The notes under the pieces: model-generated | What the model was told of the DNA's origin: nothing | Databases searched by the model: none | What the model saw: the letters and a program-made list of their open reading frames with translations, nothing else | From: Roseiarcus sp963780825 | Lineage (GTDB): Bacteria; Pseudomonadota; Alphaproteobacteria; Rhizobiales; Beijerinckiaceae | DNA: 64,000 nt | Direction: 5' to 3' | Assembly: GCA_963780825.1 (NCBI GenBank) | Contig: CAWADL010000010.1 | Span: forward strand, 620,001-684,000 | Part shown: piece by piece, positions 1 to 9,370 of the stretch | Layout: each line of letters opens with the position of its first letter | How positions within the stretch are numbered: position 1 is the stretch's first letter | Position numbers and translations under genes: made by a program

Positions 1-886
1 CAGCGGCATAGGACATCGCCTCGTCCAACGTTATATCCACCTTGTTTGGCGGGCACTCGAGCGGCAGCAGACGATGCACCCGCTCCCCCTGAATTCTCAG
101 GGGTTCCCGGCTAGTCGCCAATATCAGGGGTTCGACTGTATCACGCAGGAGTTGGTCAATAACCTCTGCGACGGCCTCGATGACCTGTTCGCAGTTGTCG
201 AAAATCAACAGGGTTCGCTTGTCCCGCAGAAATTGAGTGAGCTCTCGGAGCGGATCGATCTCCTTGATCGCAATCCCCAACGCCGTCGCACAGGCGCTGA
301 CGACAAGCGATGGCGCCTGGACAGGCGCCAGATCGACGAAACACACAGACCATTGCGCCTCTTGTTGGACCGCCTGCGCCGCGGCGATCGCGACTGTGGT
401 TTTCCCGACACCCGCGGGGCCAGCGATCGTGACCAGTCGGCTTTGTGCGAGTTGACGGCCGATGGCGGCGATACTGTCGGAGCGGCCGATGACCGTAGCG
501 GCTCTCCCCGGCAGAGGCGAAGCCGCTGCAGTTTCGGCGTCCTGCGCATCTGTTTGATCCAGGCGTTCGACCGGCGCCACGAAGCAATAGCCGCGACCCG
601 GCACGTTGCTTACGTAACCTTCTTCCGACGCGGAGTTGCCAAGAGCCTTGCGCAGCGCCTTGATGTGAGCGCGCAAACTGCTCTCTTCGACGCTCAGGCC
701 CTGCCAGACATCGGCAAGCAGTTTGCGACCCGGAACGATCGTTCCCGCATGGTCGACGAGAACGATGAGAAGGTCGAAGGCGCGGCTGCCCAGGCGGACA
801 GGGCGCGCCTCTTTTTCCAACCGCCGCTCAGCGGGATGAAGGCGAAACGGGCCGAAGGCATAGACGGAGCGGCGTTCGCTACTCAT
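1..886 (-). CDS. Winged-helix / NB-ARC-type ATPase transcriptional regulator (C-terminus cut by window edge)
   Basis: The minus-strand frame starts at ATG 884-886 (MSSERRSVYAFGPFRLHPAE) and stays open to the window edge, giving about 295 visible residues. Residues ~5-100 form an OmpR-type winged helix (LRKALGNSASEEGYVSNVPGRG region). A P-loop ATPase follows: Walker A GPAGVGKTTVA at ~155 and a Walker B-like LLIFDNCE further on, then the STAND-type motif LILATSREPLRI. This layout is known from regulators that pair a DNA-binding domain with a signal-gated ATPase and, usually, C-terminal repeats, which would lie outside the window. It is downstream of the cytochrome c gene on the same strand (72 bp gap), so it could be co-transcribed with the molybdenum hydroxylase operon. 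The regulon is unknown. The class is clear, the role is not. Confidence 0.8.
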   Translation of the reverse strand, partial: MSSERRSVYAFGPFRLHPAERRLEKEARPVRLGSRAFDLLIVLVDHAGTIVPGRKLLADVWQGLSVEESSLRAHIKALRKALGNSASEEGYVSNVPGRGYCFVAPVERLDQTDAQDAETAAASPLPGRAATVIGRSDSIAAIGRQLAQSRLVTIAGPAGVGKTTVAIAAAQAVQQEAQWSVCFVDLAPVQAPSLVVSACATALGIAIKEIDPLRELTQFLRDKRTLLIFDNCEQVIEAVAEVIDQLLRDTVEPLILATSREPLRIQGERVHRLLPLECPPNKVDITLDEAMSYAA

Positions 887-958
887 CGCGACAGGTTCCG
901 AGAGAGCCTCGCGCCAAGTTTCGATCCGCGCTCCACCAACTGTGAGCCGCCGCAGCCG

Positions 959-2274
959 CTATTGCGTCAATCTTCGTTCGTGCACGGCTTGCGCCGTGAC
1001 GGCGCCCGTCTTGCCGCCGAACTGATCAATCACGTAGTTGGCGACCGCGGCAAGCTCATCGTCGCTGTAGGCGTCGCCGAAGCTCGGCATGTAGCCGCGT
1101 CCCTTGTTCGTCTTGAGGTCAGCGCCGACGAGCAGCACCCGGACCAGATTGACGCCTTCGGGATCGTTGACGGCCTGACTGCCGGCCAGCGACGCGTAGC
1201 GCGTCTGCCGTCCGCCGCCGTTCCACTGATGGCACGTCGCGCAGACGCCCTCGAAGATCCGCTGACCGGTGGCATTTCCAGCGTCGGCCGCATGCGGCTT
1301 CCAGGAGGCGGACGCCGCCATCGCAGCGGGCGCCGGATCGATTTCACCGCCGGGCTTTCCGGTCCTCGGCTCGACGCGTCTGAGATAGGCGACCAGCGCC
1401 GCAACGTCGTCATTGGTCAGATATTGCAGGCTGTTCGCGACCGCCTCGCGCCATCGGGCCGGCCGCCGAGCCGCGGTCCACGGCGTGGCCGCTCGAGAGA
1501 TAGTCGGCGATCTGCTGGTCGCTCCAGCCGCCGATGCCGTAGCCCTTGTCGGCCGTGATGTTGTAGGCGTGCCAGCCCTCCAGCATGGCGCCGCTGAACT
1601 GTTTCGACATCGCCATGGCGAAGCCGACGTTGCGCGGCGTGTGGCATTCGCCGCAATGGCCGAGCGCCGTCGCCAGATAGGCGCCGCGGTTTTCGCTTTC
1701 GCTCGACCGTGCGGGTCGGGGTGAAAGCGATGCTGGTCGAGGAACGCGAGGTTCCAGAAGGCCAGCGTCCAGCGCTGGTTGAACGGGAAACGACAGCTCG
1801 TTCGGGCGCGCCGGCGCGTGCACAGGCGGCAGCGAGAACAGATAGGCCTTCATCGCCACGGCGTCGTCGCGGCTGAGGCCCGTGTAGGAGGTGAAGGGAA
1901 AGGCCGGATAGAGATGCGAGCCGTCCTTGGCGATGCCCTGATGCAGGGCGCGGACGAAATCGTCGTCGCTCCAGTCGCCGATGCCGGTCTCCTTGTCGGC
2001 GGTGATGTTGGTCGAATAGATCGTGCCGAACGGCAGCTTGAACGGCGAGGCCGCCCGCGAAAGGCTTGCCGCCCGGCGCATTGTGGCAGGCGGCGCAATC
2101 GGCGGCCTTCACCAGATATTCGCCTCGCGCGATCAAGCTCCGGCGTCGGCTTGGACGTCCGCGGCCGAGATCTCGGGATCGCGGTCGTAGAGCCGCCAGG
2201 CGACGAAAGCCGCGCCGCCGATGACGACGACCGCGACGAGCGGCGCCGAGAGTTACAAGCAGGCGGCGGATCAT
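959..2274 (-). CDS. Triheme c-type cytochrome, electron acceptor of a molybdenum hydroxylase (apparent frameshifts)
   Basis: Three CxxCH haem motifs are visible in successive minus-strand frames: CAACH (~2090), CGECH (~1650) and CATCH (~1240). Each is followed by cytochrome c domain sequence (e.g. GIGDWSDDDFVRALHQGI, GYMPSFGDAYSDDELAAVAN). The architecture matches the membrane-anchored triheme cytochrome subunits of alcohol, aldehyde and nicotinate dehydrogenases. The start at ATG 2274 lies 4 bp after the stop of the molybdopterin subunit, and a hydrophobic stretch (VIGGAAFVAWRLYD) near the N-terminus would anchor it. The frame changes at about 2250, 2090, 1790-1710 and 1430-1320, so no single open frame covers it. 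I think these are sequencing indels because every haem domain is otherwise well conserved. Likely role: pass electrons from the molybdenum subunit to the respiratory chain in the periplasm. Confidence 0.8.
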
Positions 2275-2278
2275 GGCC

Positions 2279-4446
2279 TCACCCGATCTGCGCGCCGCGC
2301 AGCGGCAGGCGCCGAATGCGCTTGCCGCTCGCCGCGAAAACCGCATTGGCGATCGCCGGGAAAGCGGCGGCCGTGCCGGTCTCGCCGAGGCCGCCGGGCT
2401 TCTCGCTGCTGTCGACGAGATGCACCTCGATCGGCGGCGTCTCGTCCATGCGCAGCATGCGATAGTTGTTGAAGTTCGATTGCTGCACCCGGCCCTTGTC
2501 GAGGGTGATCTCGCCGTAGAGCGCCGCCGTCATGCCGAAGACGAGGCCGCCCTCGATCTGCGCCTTGACCGAATCGGGATTGACCGCCTGCGCCGCAGTC
2601 GAGCGCCGCCACGATGCGGCGCAGCCGGATCTCGCCGCTCGTTGCGTGACCTCCGCCTCGCAGACCACGGAGAGGAACGAACCGAAGGCGTTCTGCACCA
2701 TGATGCCGCGCCCGACGCCCGGCGGCAGCGGCGAACCCCAACCCGATTTCTCCGCGGCCAGCTCGAGAACCTTCAGAGCGCGCGGGTTCTTGGCGAGCAG
2801 CGGTTTGCGGAACGCGACCGGATCCTGCTTCGCCGCATGCGCGAGTTCGTCGACGAAGCTCTCGACGACGAAGATGTTGTGCGCCGGGCCGACGCCCCGC
2901 CACCAGGCCGTGACCACGCCCGGCGGCTCGTGCCGCACCCAGGAGACGTGGTGGGCTCGGAATGTCATAGGGCGTCTCCTCGGCGCATTCGACGGCGTCG
3001 CGGATCGAGCCCGTTCTTCGCGCATGCCGGGCGGCGCCCAGCGCGCCATGACGCTCGATCCGGTCACCTTGTGCGTCCAGCCGACGATCTTGCCGCTCGG
3101 CGTCGAGACCGGCGGAGACCTGATCGTAGTAGAACGGCCGGTAGCGGTCGCGCTGGATGTCGGTCTCGCGGGTCCAGATCATCTTCAGCGGATAGGGAAC
3201 CTGCTTGGCGAGCGCGGTCGGCGATGCCGACATATTCGGCCTCGAGCCGGCGGCCGAAGCCGCCGCCGATCATGTGGCTGTGGATCGTGACCTTGCTCTT
3301 GTCGACGCCTGCGGCCTTGGCCGCTTCGTCCTGCGCGCGGCCCGGCACCTGCGTGCCGCACCAGACATCGACGCCGTCGGGCCGGACATGCACGGTGCAG
3401 TTGATCGGCTCCATCGGCGCATGCGCCAGGAACGGGAGCTGGTAGACCGCGTCGAGCTTGATCGCCGCGCCGGCGATCGCTTCCGCCGCATCGCCTTCGG
3501 CCTTGGCGACGATGCCCGGGCCTTGCGCCGCCTCCTGATGCCCCTTGACGATGTCGGCCTGCGAGACCTTGGCGTTCGGCCCGAGGTCCCACTCGATGTC
3601 GAGCGCCTCGAGGCCCTGCTTCGCCGCCCAGAAATGATCGCCGACGACGGCGACGCCGTCCGTCGAGCTTCAGGACCGCGACGAAGCCCTTGATCGCCTT
3701 CGCGGCCGTGTCGTCGACCTTCACCAGCTTGCCGCCGAGGACCGGGCACATGGCGACGCTGGCGAACTTCATGCCCGGCGCCTTGGCGTCGATGCCGTAG
3801 ATCGTTCCGCCGTTGACCTTGGTCGGCGTGTCGAGCCGCTTCTGCGGCGTGCCGATCAGCGCCAGGCTTCCTTGCGGCTTCAGCGGCGCGTCCGCCGGCA
3901 GCGGCAGGCTCGCGGCGAGCGCCGCCAGCGACCCGTAGGACGCGGAGCGTCCGGACGCCGCGTGGCTCACGACGCCGCGCTCGACCGTGCAGGCGGCCGG
4001 CTCGACGCCCCATTGCTGGGCCGCGGCCTGCACGAGCGCGGCCCGGGTGATCGGCCGCGACCTTGCGAAATTGGTCCCAGTCGCCGCGCATCGAGGTCGA
4101 GCCGCCCGTCGCCTGCGTCTGCAGCAGCGGGCTCGCATAGAGCTTCTCGTCCGGCGGGGCGAATTCCGGGCGTGACCTGATCGAGGCCGACGTCGAGCTC
4201 TTCGGCGAGCAGCATCGAGGCGCCGGTCCAGATGCCCTGGCCCATTTCGACGTCGCGCATGATCAGCGTGATCTTGCCGTCCTCGGCGATGCGGATGAAG
4301 GCGTTCGGCGCGGAAGTCGCCGGCCGCGGCGCGCGCCATGCGCGACCCCGCGGGCAAGCTCGCCGCGACGACGAGCGCGCCGGCGCCGGACAGGAACGCG
4401 CGGCGATCGAGCGGGGCGACTCGCGGCTCGAGAGAGGCTTGTTCAT
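2279..4446 (-). CDS. Molybdopterin-binding large subunit of an IorB-type aldehyde/N-heterocycle dehydrogenase (apparent frameshifts)
   Basis: From ATG 4446 the product begins MNKPLSSR, followed after a frame change by a twin-arginine-like export signal (LDRRAFLSGAGALVVAAS). Typical xanthine-oxidase-family blocks follow in three frames: DVEMGQGIWTGASMLLAEEL, KVNGGTIYGIDAKAPGMKFA, HSHMIGGGFGRRLEAEYVG, QIEGGLVFGMTAALYGEITL and GGLGETGTAAAFPAIANAVF, the last being the usual C-terminal GE(T/P) motif. About 720 codons fit the IorB length. Frame shifts occur near 4400, 4170-4050, 3660-3400, 3190-2950 and 2640-2590. The Tat-like leader and the cytochrome partner point to a periplasmic enzyme oxidising an aldehyde or N-heteroaromatic substrate. 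The substrate cannot be told from the sequence. It sits between the 2Fe-2S gene and the cytochrome gene, as in isoquinoline or nicotinate dehydrogenase operons. Confidence 0.82.
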
Positions 4447-4461
4447 GCAGTGTCGGCCCTC

Positions 4462-4914
4462 TCAGATCGTCGCGGCGTGCTTGATGGCGGCCTTGATGCG
4501 CGGGTAGGTCCCGCAGCGGCAGATGTTGCCGCTCATGGCGGTGTCGATGTCGCTGTCGCTCGGCTTCGGATTGCCGGCGAGCAGCGCCGTGGCCGACATG
4601 ATCTGGCCCGACTGGCAATAGCCGCACTGCACGACTTCGAGATCGAGCCAGGCCTTCTGGATTTTCGCGCCGGCGGCCGTCTCGCCGATGGCCTCGATGG
4701 TGGTGATCTTGCGCCCCGCGACGTCGCCGATCGCCGTCACGCAGGAGCGGATCGGCTCGCCGTCGAGATGGACCGTGCAGCAGCCGCAAAGCGCCACGCC
4801 GCAGCCGAACTTCGTCCCCGTCAGCCCGGCGACGTCGCGCAATACCCAGAGCAGCGGCGTGTCGTCCGCGACATCGAAGTCGAACTGCCGCCCATTGACC
4901 TCAATGGTTGCCAT
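4462..4914 (-). CDS. 2Fe-2S small subunit of the molybdenum hydroxylase (IorA-like)
   Basis: An intact 150-residue protein with the two [2Fe-2S] clusters of the xanthine dehydrogenase family. The plant-ferredoxin-type cluster is in CGVALCGCCTVHLDGEPIRSC (residues ~39-60). The four-helix-bundle cluster is in QCGYCQSGQ (~98) and NICRCGTYPRI (~135). I chose ATG 4914 over the GTG six bases upstream because GGAG lies at a good distance from it. It is first in the operon with the molybdopterin subunit (15 bp gap) and the cytochrome. It would carry electrons from the molybdenum site to the triheme cytochrome. Family assignment is firm. The enzyme's substrate remains open. Confidence 0.92.
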   Translation of the reverse strand: MATIEVNGRQFDFDVADDTPLLWVLRDVAGLTGTKFGCGVALCGCCTVHLDGEPIRSCVTAIGDVAGRKITTIEAIGETAAGAKIQKAWLDLEVVQCGYCQSGQIMSATALLAGNPKPSDSDIDTAMSGNICRCGTYPRIKAAIKHAATI

Positions 4915-5376
4915 AGACACTCCAATCAGCGGTCTTTGTTACATTCCGGCTGGGCAAAAGATTGTACATCCATGCTGGGCGCCGGAGCCCTGGGAATCCC
5001 GATCATGCATCTCACGTGTGAGCGCCAACCTGTCGCATCGGCGCGCCCCACATGTGTAGATGGGAGCGTTCAAGCGCCAGTGGGGATGGATATCCAAATC
5101 ACTACATAGTGATCGGGGGCAATTCGGTTTCACGAGTCGACGCAAGCTCAGGTGGGCGCTTGGAGCGGAAAACAATTCCCAAATTGAACTTGAGTTGAAC
5201 GGCTCTCGAAATCGCGATCCTCCGGAACTGTGAAACAGCTTCAACTCACCGAGCAGAGTTGATAAGCAAGGGAGCGCCTCCGAACGGAGCGGTATTCGAT
5301 CGAGTTTCGTTGGGTCGAATTCAGGACGCCAACAACTGGTCGCAGCGGCTTGGCGAGTCGCGACAAGGGGGGAGAC
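4915..5376. other. Divergent intergenic region
   Basis: This 462 bp stretch separates the minus-strand molybdenum hydroxylase operon from the plus-strand short-chain dehydrogenase and must hold both promoters. It is less GC-rich than the surroundings. I see no gene, no obvious operator palindrome and no terminator. A GGGGGGAG ribosome-binding site lies just before the dehydrogenase start at 5377. Confidence 0.5.
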
Positions 5377-6138
5377 ATGGCGCAACTTCTCGATCTCAGT
5401 GGCAAGCATGTTCTGGTAACCGGGGCGTCTAGCGGCCTCGGCCGCCATTTTGCCGGTGTTGTCGCCGCAGCCGGGGCTGTGGTGTCGCTCGGCGCGCGGC
5501 GCGCCGATGCTCTGGCGGAGACGGTGCGACGGGTCGGCGCCGAAAAGGCGCACGCCCTCGTCGTCGACATCACCGATCCCGAGGGGATCGAGCGGGCGTT
5601 CGACGGCGCGGAGGCGCGGTTCGGACCGGTGTCCGTGGTCATCAACAACGCTGGCGTCACCGCGACGCGCGCGGCTCTCGATCTCGATGAGAAAACCTGG
5701 GACCAGGTGATCGACACCAACCTCAAAGGCGTCTGGTTGACGGCGCAGGCCGCCGCGCGGCGGATGGTCAAGCACGGGACGGGGGCAGCATCGTCAATAT
5801 CGCCTCCATCCTAGGGCTTGCGCGTGGCGGGCGGGGTCGCTCCTTATGCGGTATCGAAAGCCGGCGTGGTGCAACTGACGAAGAGCCTCGCGCTCGAGTG
5901 GGCGCGTCACAAGATTCGGGTCAATGCGCTGGCGCCGGGCTATATCGAGACCGAGCTCAACGACGATTTCTTCTCTTCCGACGCCGGGAAGGCGCTCATC
6001 AAGCGAATACCGCAGCGCCGGCTCGGGCTTGCGAAGGAGCTCGACGGCCCGCTGCTGTTGCTCGCGTCGGACGCCAGCACGTACATGACCGGCAGCGTTC
6101 TCGCCGTCGACGGCGGTCACCTTGTTTCGAGCCTTTAA
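5377..6138 (+). CDS. Short-chain dehydrogenase/reductase, FabG/3-oxoacyl-reductase type (double compensating frameshift)
   Basis: Classical SDR of about 253 residues. The cofactor motif TGASSGLG is at ~16-23, NNAGVTA at ~91, the catalytic serine lies in SIVNIAS and the YAVSK tetrad motif follows. The C-terminus LAVDGGHL is typical. The start ATG 5377 follows GGGGGGAGAC. Between about 5783 and 5820 the reading frame shifts and returns, so an in-frame stop interrupts the gene although both halves are in the same frame. Read in the shifted frame the gap encodes the expected SIVNIASILGL, which argues for two nearby base errors. It is near the PHA synthase genes, so an acetoacetyl-CoA or 3-hydroxyacyl reductase role is possible, but the sequence does not settle the substrate. 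Confidence 0.82.
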
Positions 6139-6234
6139 TCGAGCTCATGGCCTTGCCATCCACGCCGTGACACGGCTCGTCGGTTTCAGAACTCCAACCA
6201 TCCAGTGTGCAGCAGCAGTGCCATGCTCGAACCC

Positions 6235-6285
6235 GCGGTGCGCACCTCGGCGTGGATGGCCGAGACAAGCCCGGCCATGACGAAC
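6235..6285. repeat. Partial copy of a dispersed palindromic repeat (CGTGGATGGCCGAGACAAGC type)
   Basis: The stretch carries CGTGGATGGCCGAGACAAGC followed by CCGGCCATGAC. From memory this resembles a short intergenic palindrome common in Bradyrhizobium and Rhodopseudomonas. Only one arm is clear here and I saw no second copy in the window. It may act as the 3' end of the dehydrogenase transcript. Confidence 0.45.
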
Positions 6286-6320
6286 TATCTAATCTAGAGC
6301 GTTTTGTGGCTGACTGGAAC

Positions 6321-6428
6321 CGTCATTGCGAGCGAAGCGAAGCCATCCAGCGTGTGATCGACGATGTGGCAGATAGGCGCTGCGGCGGCGGCGTGGATTG
6401 CCGCGTCGCTTCGCTCCTCGCAATGACG
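6321..6428. repeat. Dispersed inverted-repeat element, family A copy 1
   Basis: A 108 bp element bounded by CGTCATTGCGAGCGAAGCG on the left and its near-complement CGCTTCGCTCCTCGCAATGACG (shown in part) on the right. It is almost identical, in reverse orientation, to the element at 13620-13729, including the middle (CCAGCGTGTGATCG) and a short flank GGCTGACTGGAACC. It has no coding potential. The ends could fold into a long hairpin. It lies between the converging SDR and phaC genes and may help end transcription from both sides. Confidence 0.85.
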
Positions 6429-6485
6429 AGTCTACCCATGGAAGGCTCTAAAAACGGCTTCAGCATCTTAGCGAAAACAAAAACC

Positions 6486-7565
6486 CTATCTGGTTTCCAA
6501 CCAGCCCACGATCTTCTCGCGAAATCTTGCGGCCATCGCGGCTCACGAATACGCCGATGTGGCCGCCTGGGACGACATCCTGCGTGTAGTCCTTGCCGCC
6601 GATCTTCTCGCCGAGCGCAACACTCTGCCGGCGGCGGAATGACAGTGTCGGTCTCCGTGTAAAGGTTAAGGACCGGCATCGTGATATTCTTCAGATCGAC
6701 GCGCCGGCCGCCGACTTCGAGTTCGCCGGTGTACATCTTGTTGGCCTGATAAAGCTCCTTCAGCCATTGCCGCGCCGACGCGGCCGTGTGATCGGGGCGG
6801 TCCGACAGCCATTTCTCCATACGTAGGAAGTTGAGCAGTTTCTCCTTGTCCTGGCCGACGTCGACGAGGGTCATGCAATATTTCGCCAGGCTTCTGTACG
6901 GCGTCATCATCGAGAAGAACGCGCCGCCGACTTCGCCGGAAATGTTGCCGAACGAAGTCGATCATGAGGTCGATTTCCTCCGGCGCGAGGTTGCGGACCC
7001 ACACATTCATGAAGCCGCGGTCGACCTGCTCATGCTCCTTGTCGGCATGGAAATCGACCGGCGTGACGCAGGTGATCAGATTGCGAATCTTCTTCGGGAT
7101 AGAGCGAGGAATAGATCAACGACAATACGCCGCCTTGGCATATGCCGAGCAGATTGACGGAATTGAATGTCATGACGTTCGCGGATCACCTCGACGAAGC
7201 CATCCATGTAGATGTCGACGAGATCGGAGAAGTCGTCGAACTGATCGGCGGCGGTCGGATGGCCCCAGTCCAGCATGTAGACTTCGCAACCACCCTCGGC
7301 CAAGTTGCGCAGGAACGATCGATCGGGCTGAAGATCGAGAATCGTCCAGTAACCGACCATCGCATAGACGACCATCACGGGCGTCTTCACGCGGCTCGGC
7401 TCGCCGATCGCGATGCGATGAAGCGAACGGCCGTTGATCTGCGGCGACGAGCTCTCGCGGCGTCGTGGCGATGTCGACGTCCTCGTCGCGGAATTTGCTG
7501 AGCATCGCGGTGGCCTTGGCCGCGCGCGTCGAATACGAGGCCAGTTGGGCCAATCCAGAGGTCAA
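6486..7565 (-). CDS. phaC: Class III polyhydroxyalkanoate synthase catalytic subunit PhaC (apparent frameshifts)
   Basis: PhaC polymerises 3-hydroxyacyl-CoA on storage granules. Spread over three frames are PVMVVYAMVGYWTILDLQPD, EVYMLDWGHPTAADQFDD, the cysteine lipase box NLLGICQGGVLSLIYSSLYP (~7150-7110), VTPVDFHADK, FLRMEKWLSDRPDH, PVLNLYTETDTVIPP with the catalytic-region aspartate, and PGGHIGVFVSR with the histidine. These follow the class III PhaC order and the length (~355 residues) fits. The start is uncertain: TTG 7565 opens the first frame. The end is placed at TAG 6486-6488, giving a REKIVGWLETR tail. Shifts lie near 7460, 7140-7000, 6920 and 6640. It follows phaE by 32 bp, as expected for the two-subunit enzyme. 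Confidence 0.85.
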
Positions 7566-7597
7566 GTCTGCACGACATCGATAGCGTCCTTCCGTGA

Positions 7598-8338
7598 TTA
7601 GGCTCCGCGTTTGTCACACCCGAGGCCGCGGGCTTGCGGCGCAGCTCGCGAAGCTCTTTGCGCAAGCGTGTGAACCTCGCGGTTGAGATCGTGCAGGCGA
7701 CGGTAGACGTCGGTCATTTCGGTTCGCGTCGGCATGTCCACGAGTTTGGCGAGCTTTTCGACGGCGCCGCCCAACTCCCGGCGCTGCTCCGAAGCCGCGT
7801 GCAGCAACCATTGTTGAGCTTTGGCGAATTCGCCGGAGCGGTTGAACTCCATCAGCGTGAGATCGAGCACGTTGTTCCAGATATCGAGCAGCGAACCGGC
7901 GTCCACGCCCTTGCCGTTCTCGGCCTTCTGGCGCTTCTGTGCTTCGGCCAGGAAGCGCTCGCAGGTCTTGATCCAGATCGGCACGCTGATCTTCGCAAAT
8001 TCCTGCGACACCTGCATCAGCCCGAGCAAAGGCGCCGGCGACGGCAGCGCAAACATGTCGCGGCCCGGAAAGTCGGAGAAAGCGGGAAGCTTTAGCGCCG
8101 AGCGGATCTCGTCGAGGACCGGGACCAGCGCGGTGGGCCACGCCGTGGGAACAGCAAAACTCTTCATCAAAGCTTCGCCGACCGGCGCGCCGCGGTTCTG
8201 CAGCATCGCGCCCCAGGCGTCGCTCCAGGCCGACATCATATCGGTCGAAGCGGCGCCGAATTGGCGCACCATATCGAAGGGATTTGGAGTCAGAGGGGAG
8301 GGCTTGGAGTTCTCGTCTCGACTCAAGTGGCTCTCCAT
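7598..8338 (-). CDS. phaE: Class III PHA synthase subunit PhaE
   Basis: A 246-residue protein starting MESHLSRDENSKPSPLTPNP (ATG 8338; a longer frame reaches 8404, but its extra residues look unlike the family). It has the PhaE pattern: a short N-terminal segment (MVRQFGAASTDMMSAWSDAW), a proline-rich link (FPGRDMFALPSPAPLLGLMQ), a helical middle (GSLLDIWNNVLDLTLMEF) and a C-terminal coiled region (MPTRTEMTDVYRRLHDLNRE). PhaE has no catalytic residues; it stabilises and activates PhaC. It is directly upstream of phaC, which confirms the pairing. This protein is shorter than the longest PhaE homologues, as in several alphaproteobacteria. Confidence 0.85.
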   Translation of the reverse strand: MESHLSRDENSKPSPLTPNPFDMVRQFGAASTDMMSAWSDAWGAMLQNRGAPVGEALMKSFAVPTAWPTALVPVLDEIRSALKLPAFSDFPGRDMFALPSPAPLLGLMQVSQEFAKISVPIWIKTCERFLAEAQKRQKAENGKGVDAGSLLDIWNNVLDLTLMEFNRSGEFAKAQQWLLHAASEQRRELGGAVEKLAKLVDMPTRTEMTDVYRRLHDLNREVHTLAQRASRAAPQARGLGCDKRGA

Positions 8339-8724
8339 CGAAAAGTAACTTCGGCGCCGGCTGATTGCGACGCAGTGACGTTTCCTCGTGGCTCCGGTCC
8401 GCAAGCTTTGCGCGCGGATCTCGAAAAGCGCCGCTCCGTCGAGAAGCGGCGGCGGAGAATATTAGGCCCCGAATTGGTAGAGATGCAAGCGCATGCGAAA
8501 GCAGCTTAAATAAGTTGCGCGAGCGCTGGCCTTAACTCTCAACGTAAAGTTGGTTATGATTGATAATCTTGATGCATTCGCCACGGAATGCCCGGATATC
8601 GGTGCTTTTCTCGCCAAGGGCCCCGGCGTTTGCGCGTTAGGACCGTCGTTGCCGCCCGGCGCTGAAGCTATCGATTGCGCCTCAGCGAAGGTATAGTTTG
8701 AGGCGACCACAGGGAGCATTCTGA
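8339..8724. other. Divergent intergenic region between phaE and aroQ
   Basis: This 386 bp stretch has no convincing gene. It contains a short GC hairpin near 8425-8455 (GCCGCT...AGCGGC) and an AT-rich section around 8500-8570 that could hold the phaE promoter. AGGGAG at ~8711 is the likely ribosome-binding site of aroQ. No operator palindrome was recognised. Confidence 0.45.
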
Positions 8725-9213
8725 ATGGCGCAAACATCGAACACGTCCGGAGCGACAATCATCCCTACATCGCGGCTCGTTTTTGTCCTGAACGGTCCCA
8801 ACTTGAACTTGCTCGGTAAGCGGCAGCCGCACATCTACGGTCACGAAACGCTTGCGGACGTGGAGCGCGATTGCCGCGCGCTGGCCGAGGAACTCGGGCT
8901 CGAACTGCGCTTTCATCAAAGCAATCGAGAGTACGAAATTATCGACTGGATCCACGAAGCGCGGGACACCGCGGGCGGGATTGTCATCAACCCCGCCGCC
9001 TTCACCCATTACTCTGTGGCCATCCTGGACGCGCTGAACGCATTCGACGCTCATGTGCTCGAGGTGCACATCTCCAACGTGCACAAGCGCGAGGAATTCC
9101 GCCATCACTCCTTCGTGTCCGCGCGCGCCGACGGGGTCATCGCGGGGTTTGGCACGCAGGGGTATTTGCTCGCGCTGCGCCGGATGGCTTGGCTGCTTGA
9201 GGCCAAGAGCTAG
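8725..9213 (+). CDS. aroQ: Type II 3-dehydroquinate dehydratase
   Basis: An intact 162-residue protein. LNGPNLNLLGKRQPHIYG (~21-38) holds the active-site loop with the catalytic Tyr, NPAAFTHYSVAILDAL the substrate-binding Asn and EVHISNVHKREEFRHHS the catalytic-loop His/Arg. These match the small dodecameric AroQ enzymes, which interconvert 3-dehydroquinate and 3-dehydroshikimate. The start at ATG 8725 follows AGGGAG. Its N-terminus is about 14 residues longer than usual. It lies before quiC, an aroE-like gene and an MHS transporter, so it probably serves the catabolic quinate route, although a biosynthetic role cannot be excluded. Confidence 0.93.
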   Translation: MAQTSNTSGATIIPTSRLVFVLNGPNLNLLGKRQPHIYGHETLADVERDCRALAEELGLELRFHQSNREYEIIDWIHEARDTAGGIVINPAAFTHYSVAILDALNAFDAHVLEVHISNVHKREEFRHHSFVSARADGVIAGFGTQGYLLALRRMAWLLEAKS

Positions 9214-9370
9214 CGCCGGATAGCGCGCTCGTCTCGTTAGCGACCAATATGGTTCGCAAGTCGAACTGTCGCTCGCTATCTTGCTATTTGACGATTGCGA
9301 TATTGCGAGGCAAAAAAGCAGAAACATCCCGTTCGCGTTGCTGTGAGCGCGGGCGGGGGGAGGACGCTGG

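Noticed and set aside
74..1558. A 494-codon open frame on the plus strand.
   Set aside because: It is antisense to the regulator and cytochrome genes, low in complexity and rich in Arg; a shadow frame from high GC.
4939..5775. A 278-codon minus-strand frame over the intergenic region.
   Set aside because: Half of it is antisense to the short-chain dehydrogenase and it shows no conserved pattern.
6207..6662. An open frame running through the family A repeat and the end of phaC.
   Set aside because: It is built from repeat sequence and the antisense of phaC, so it is not a gene.
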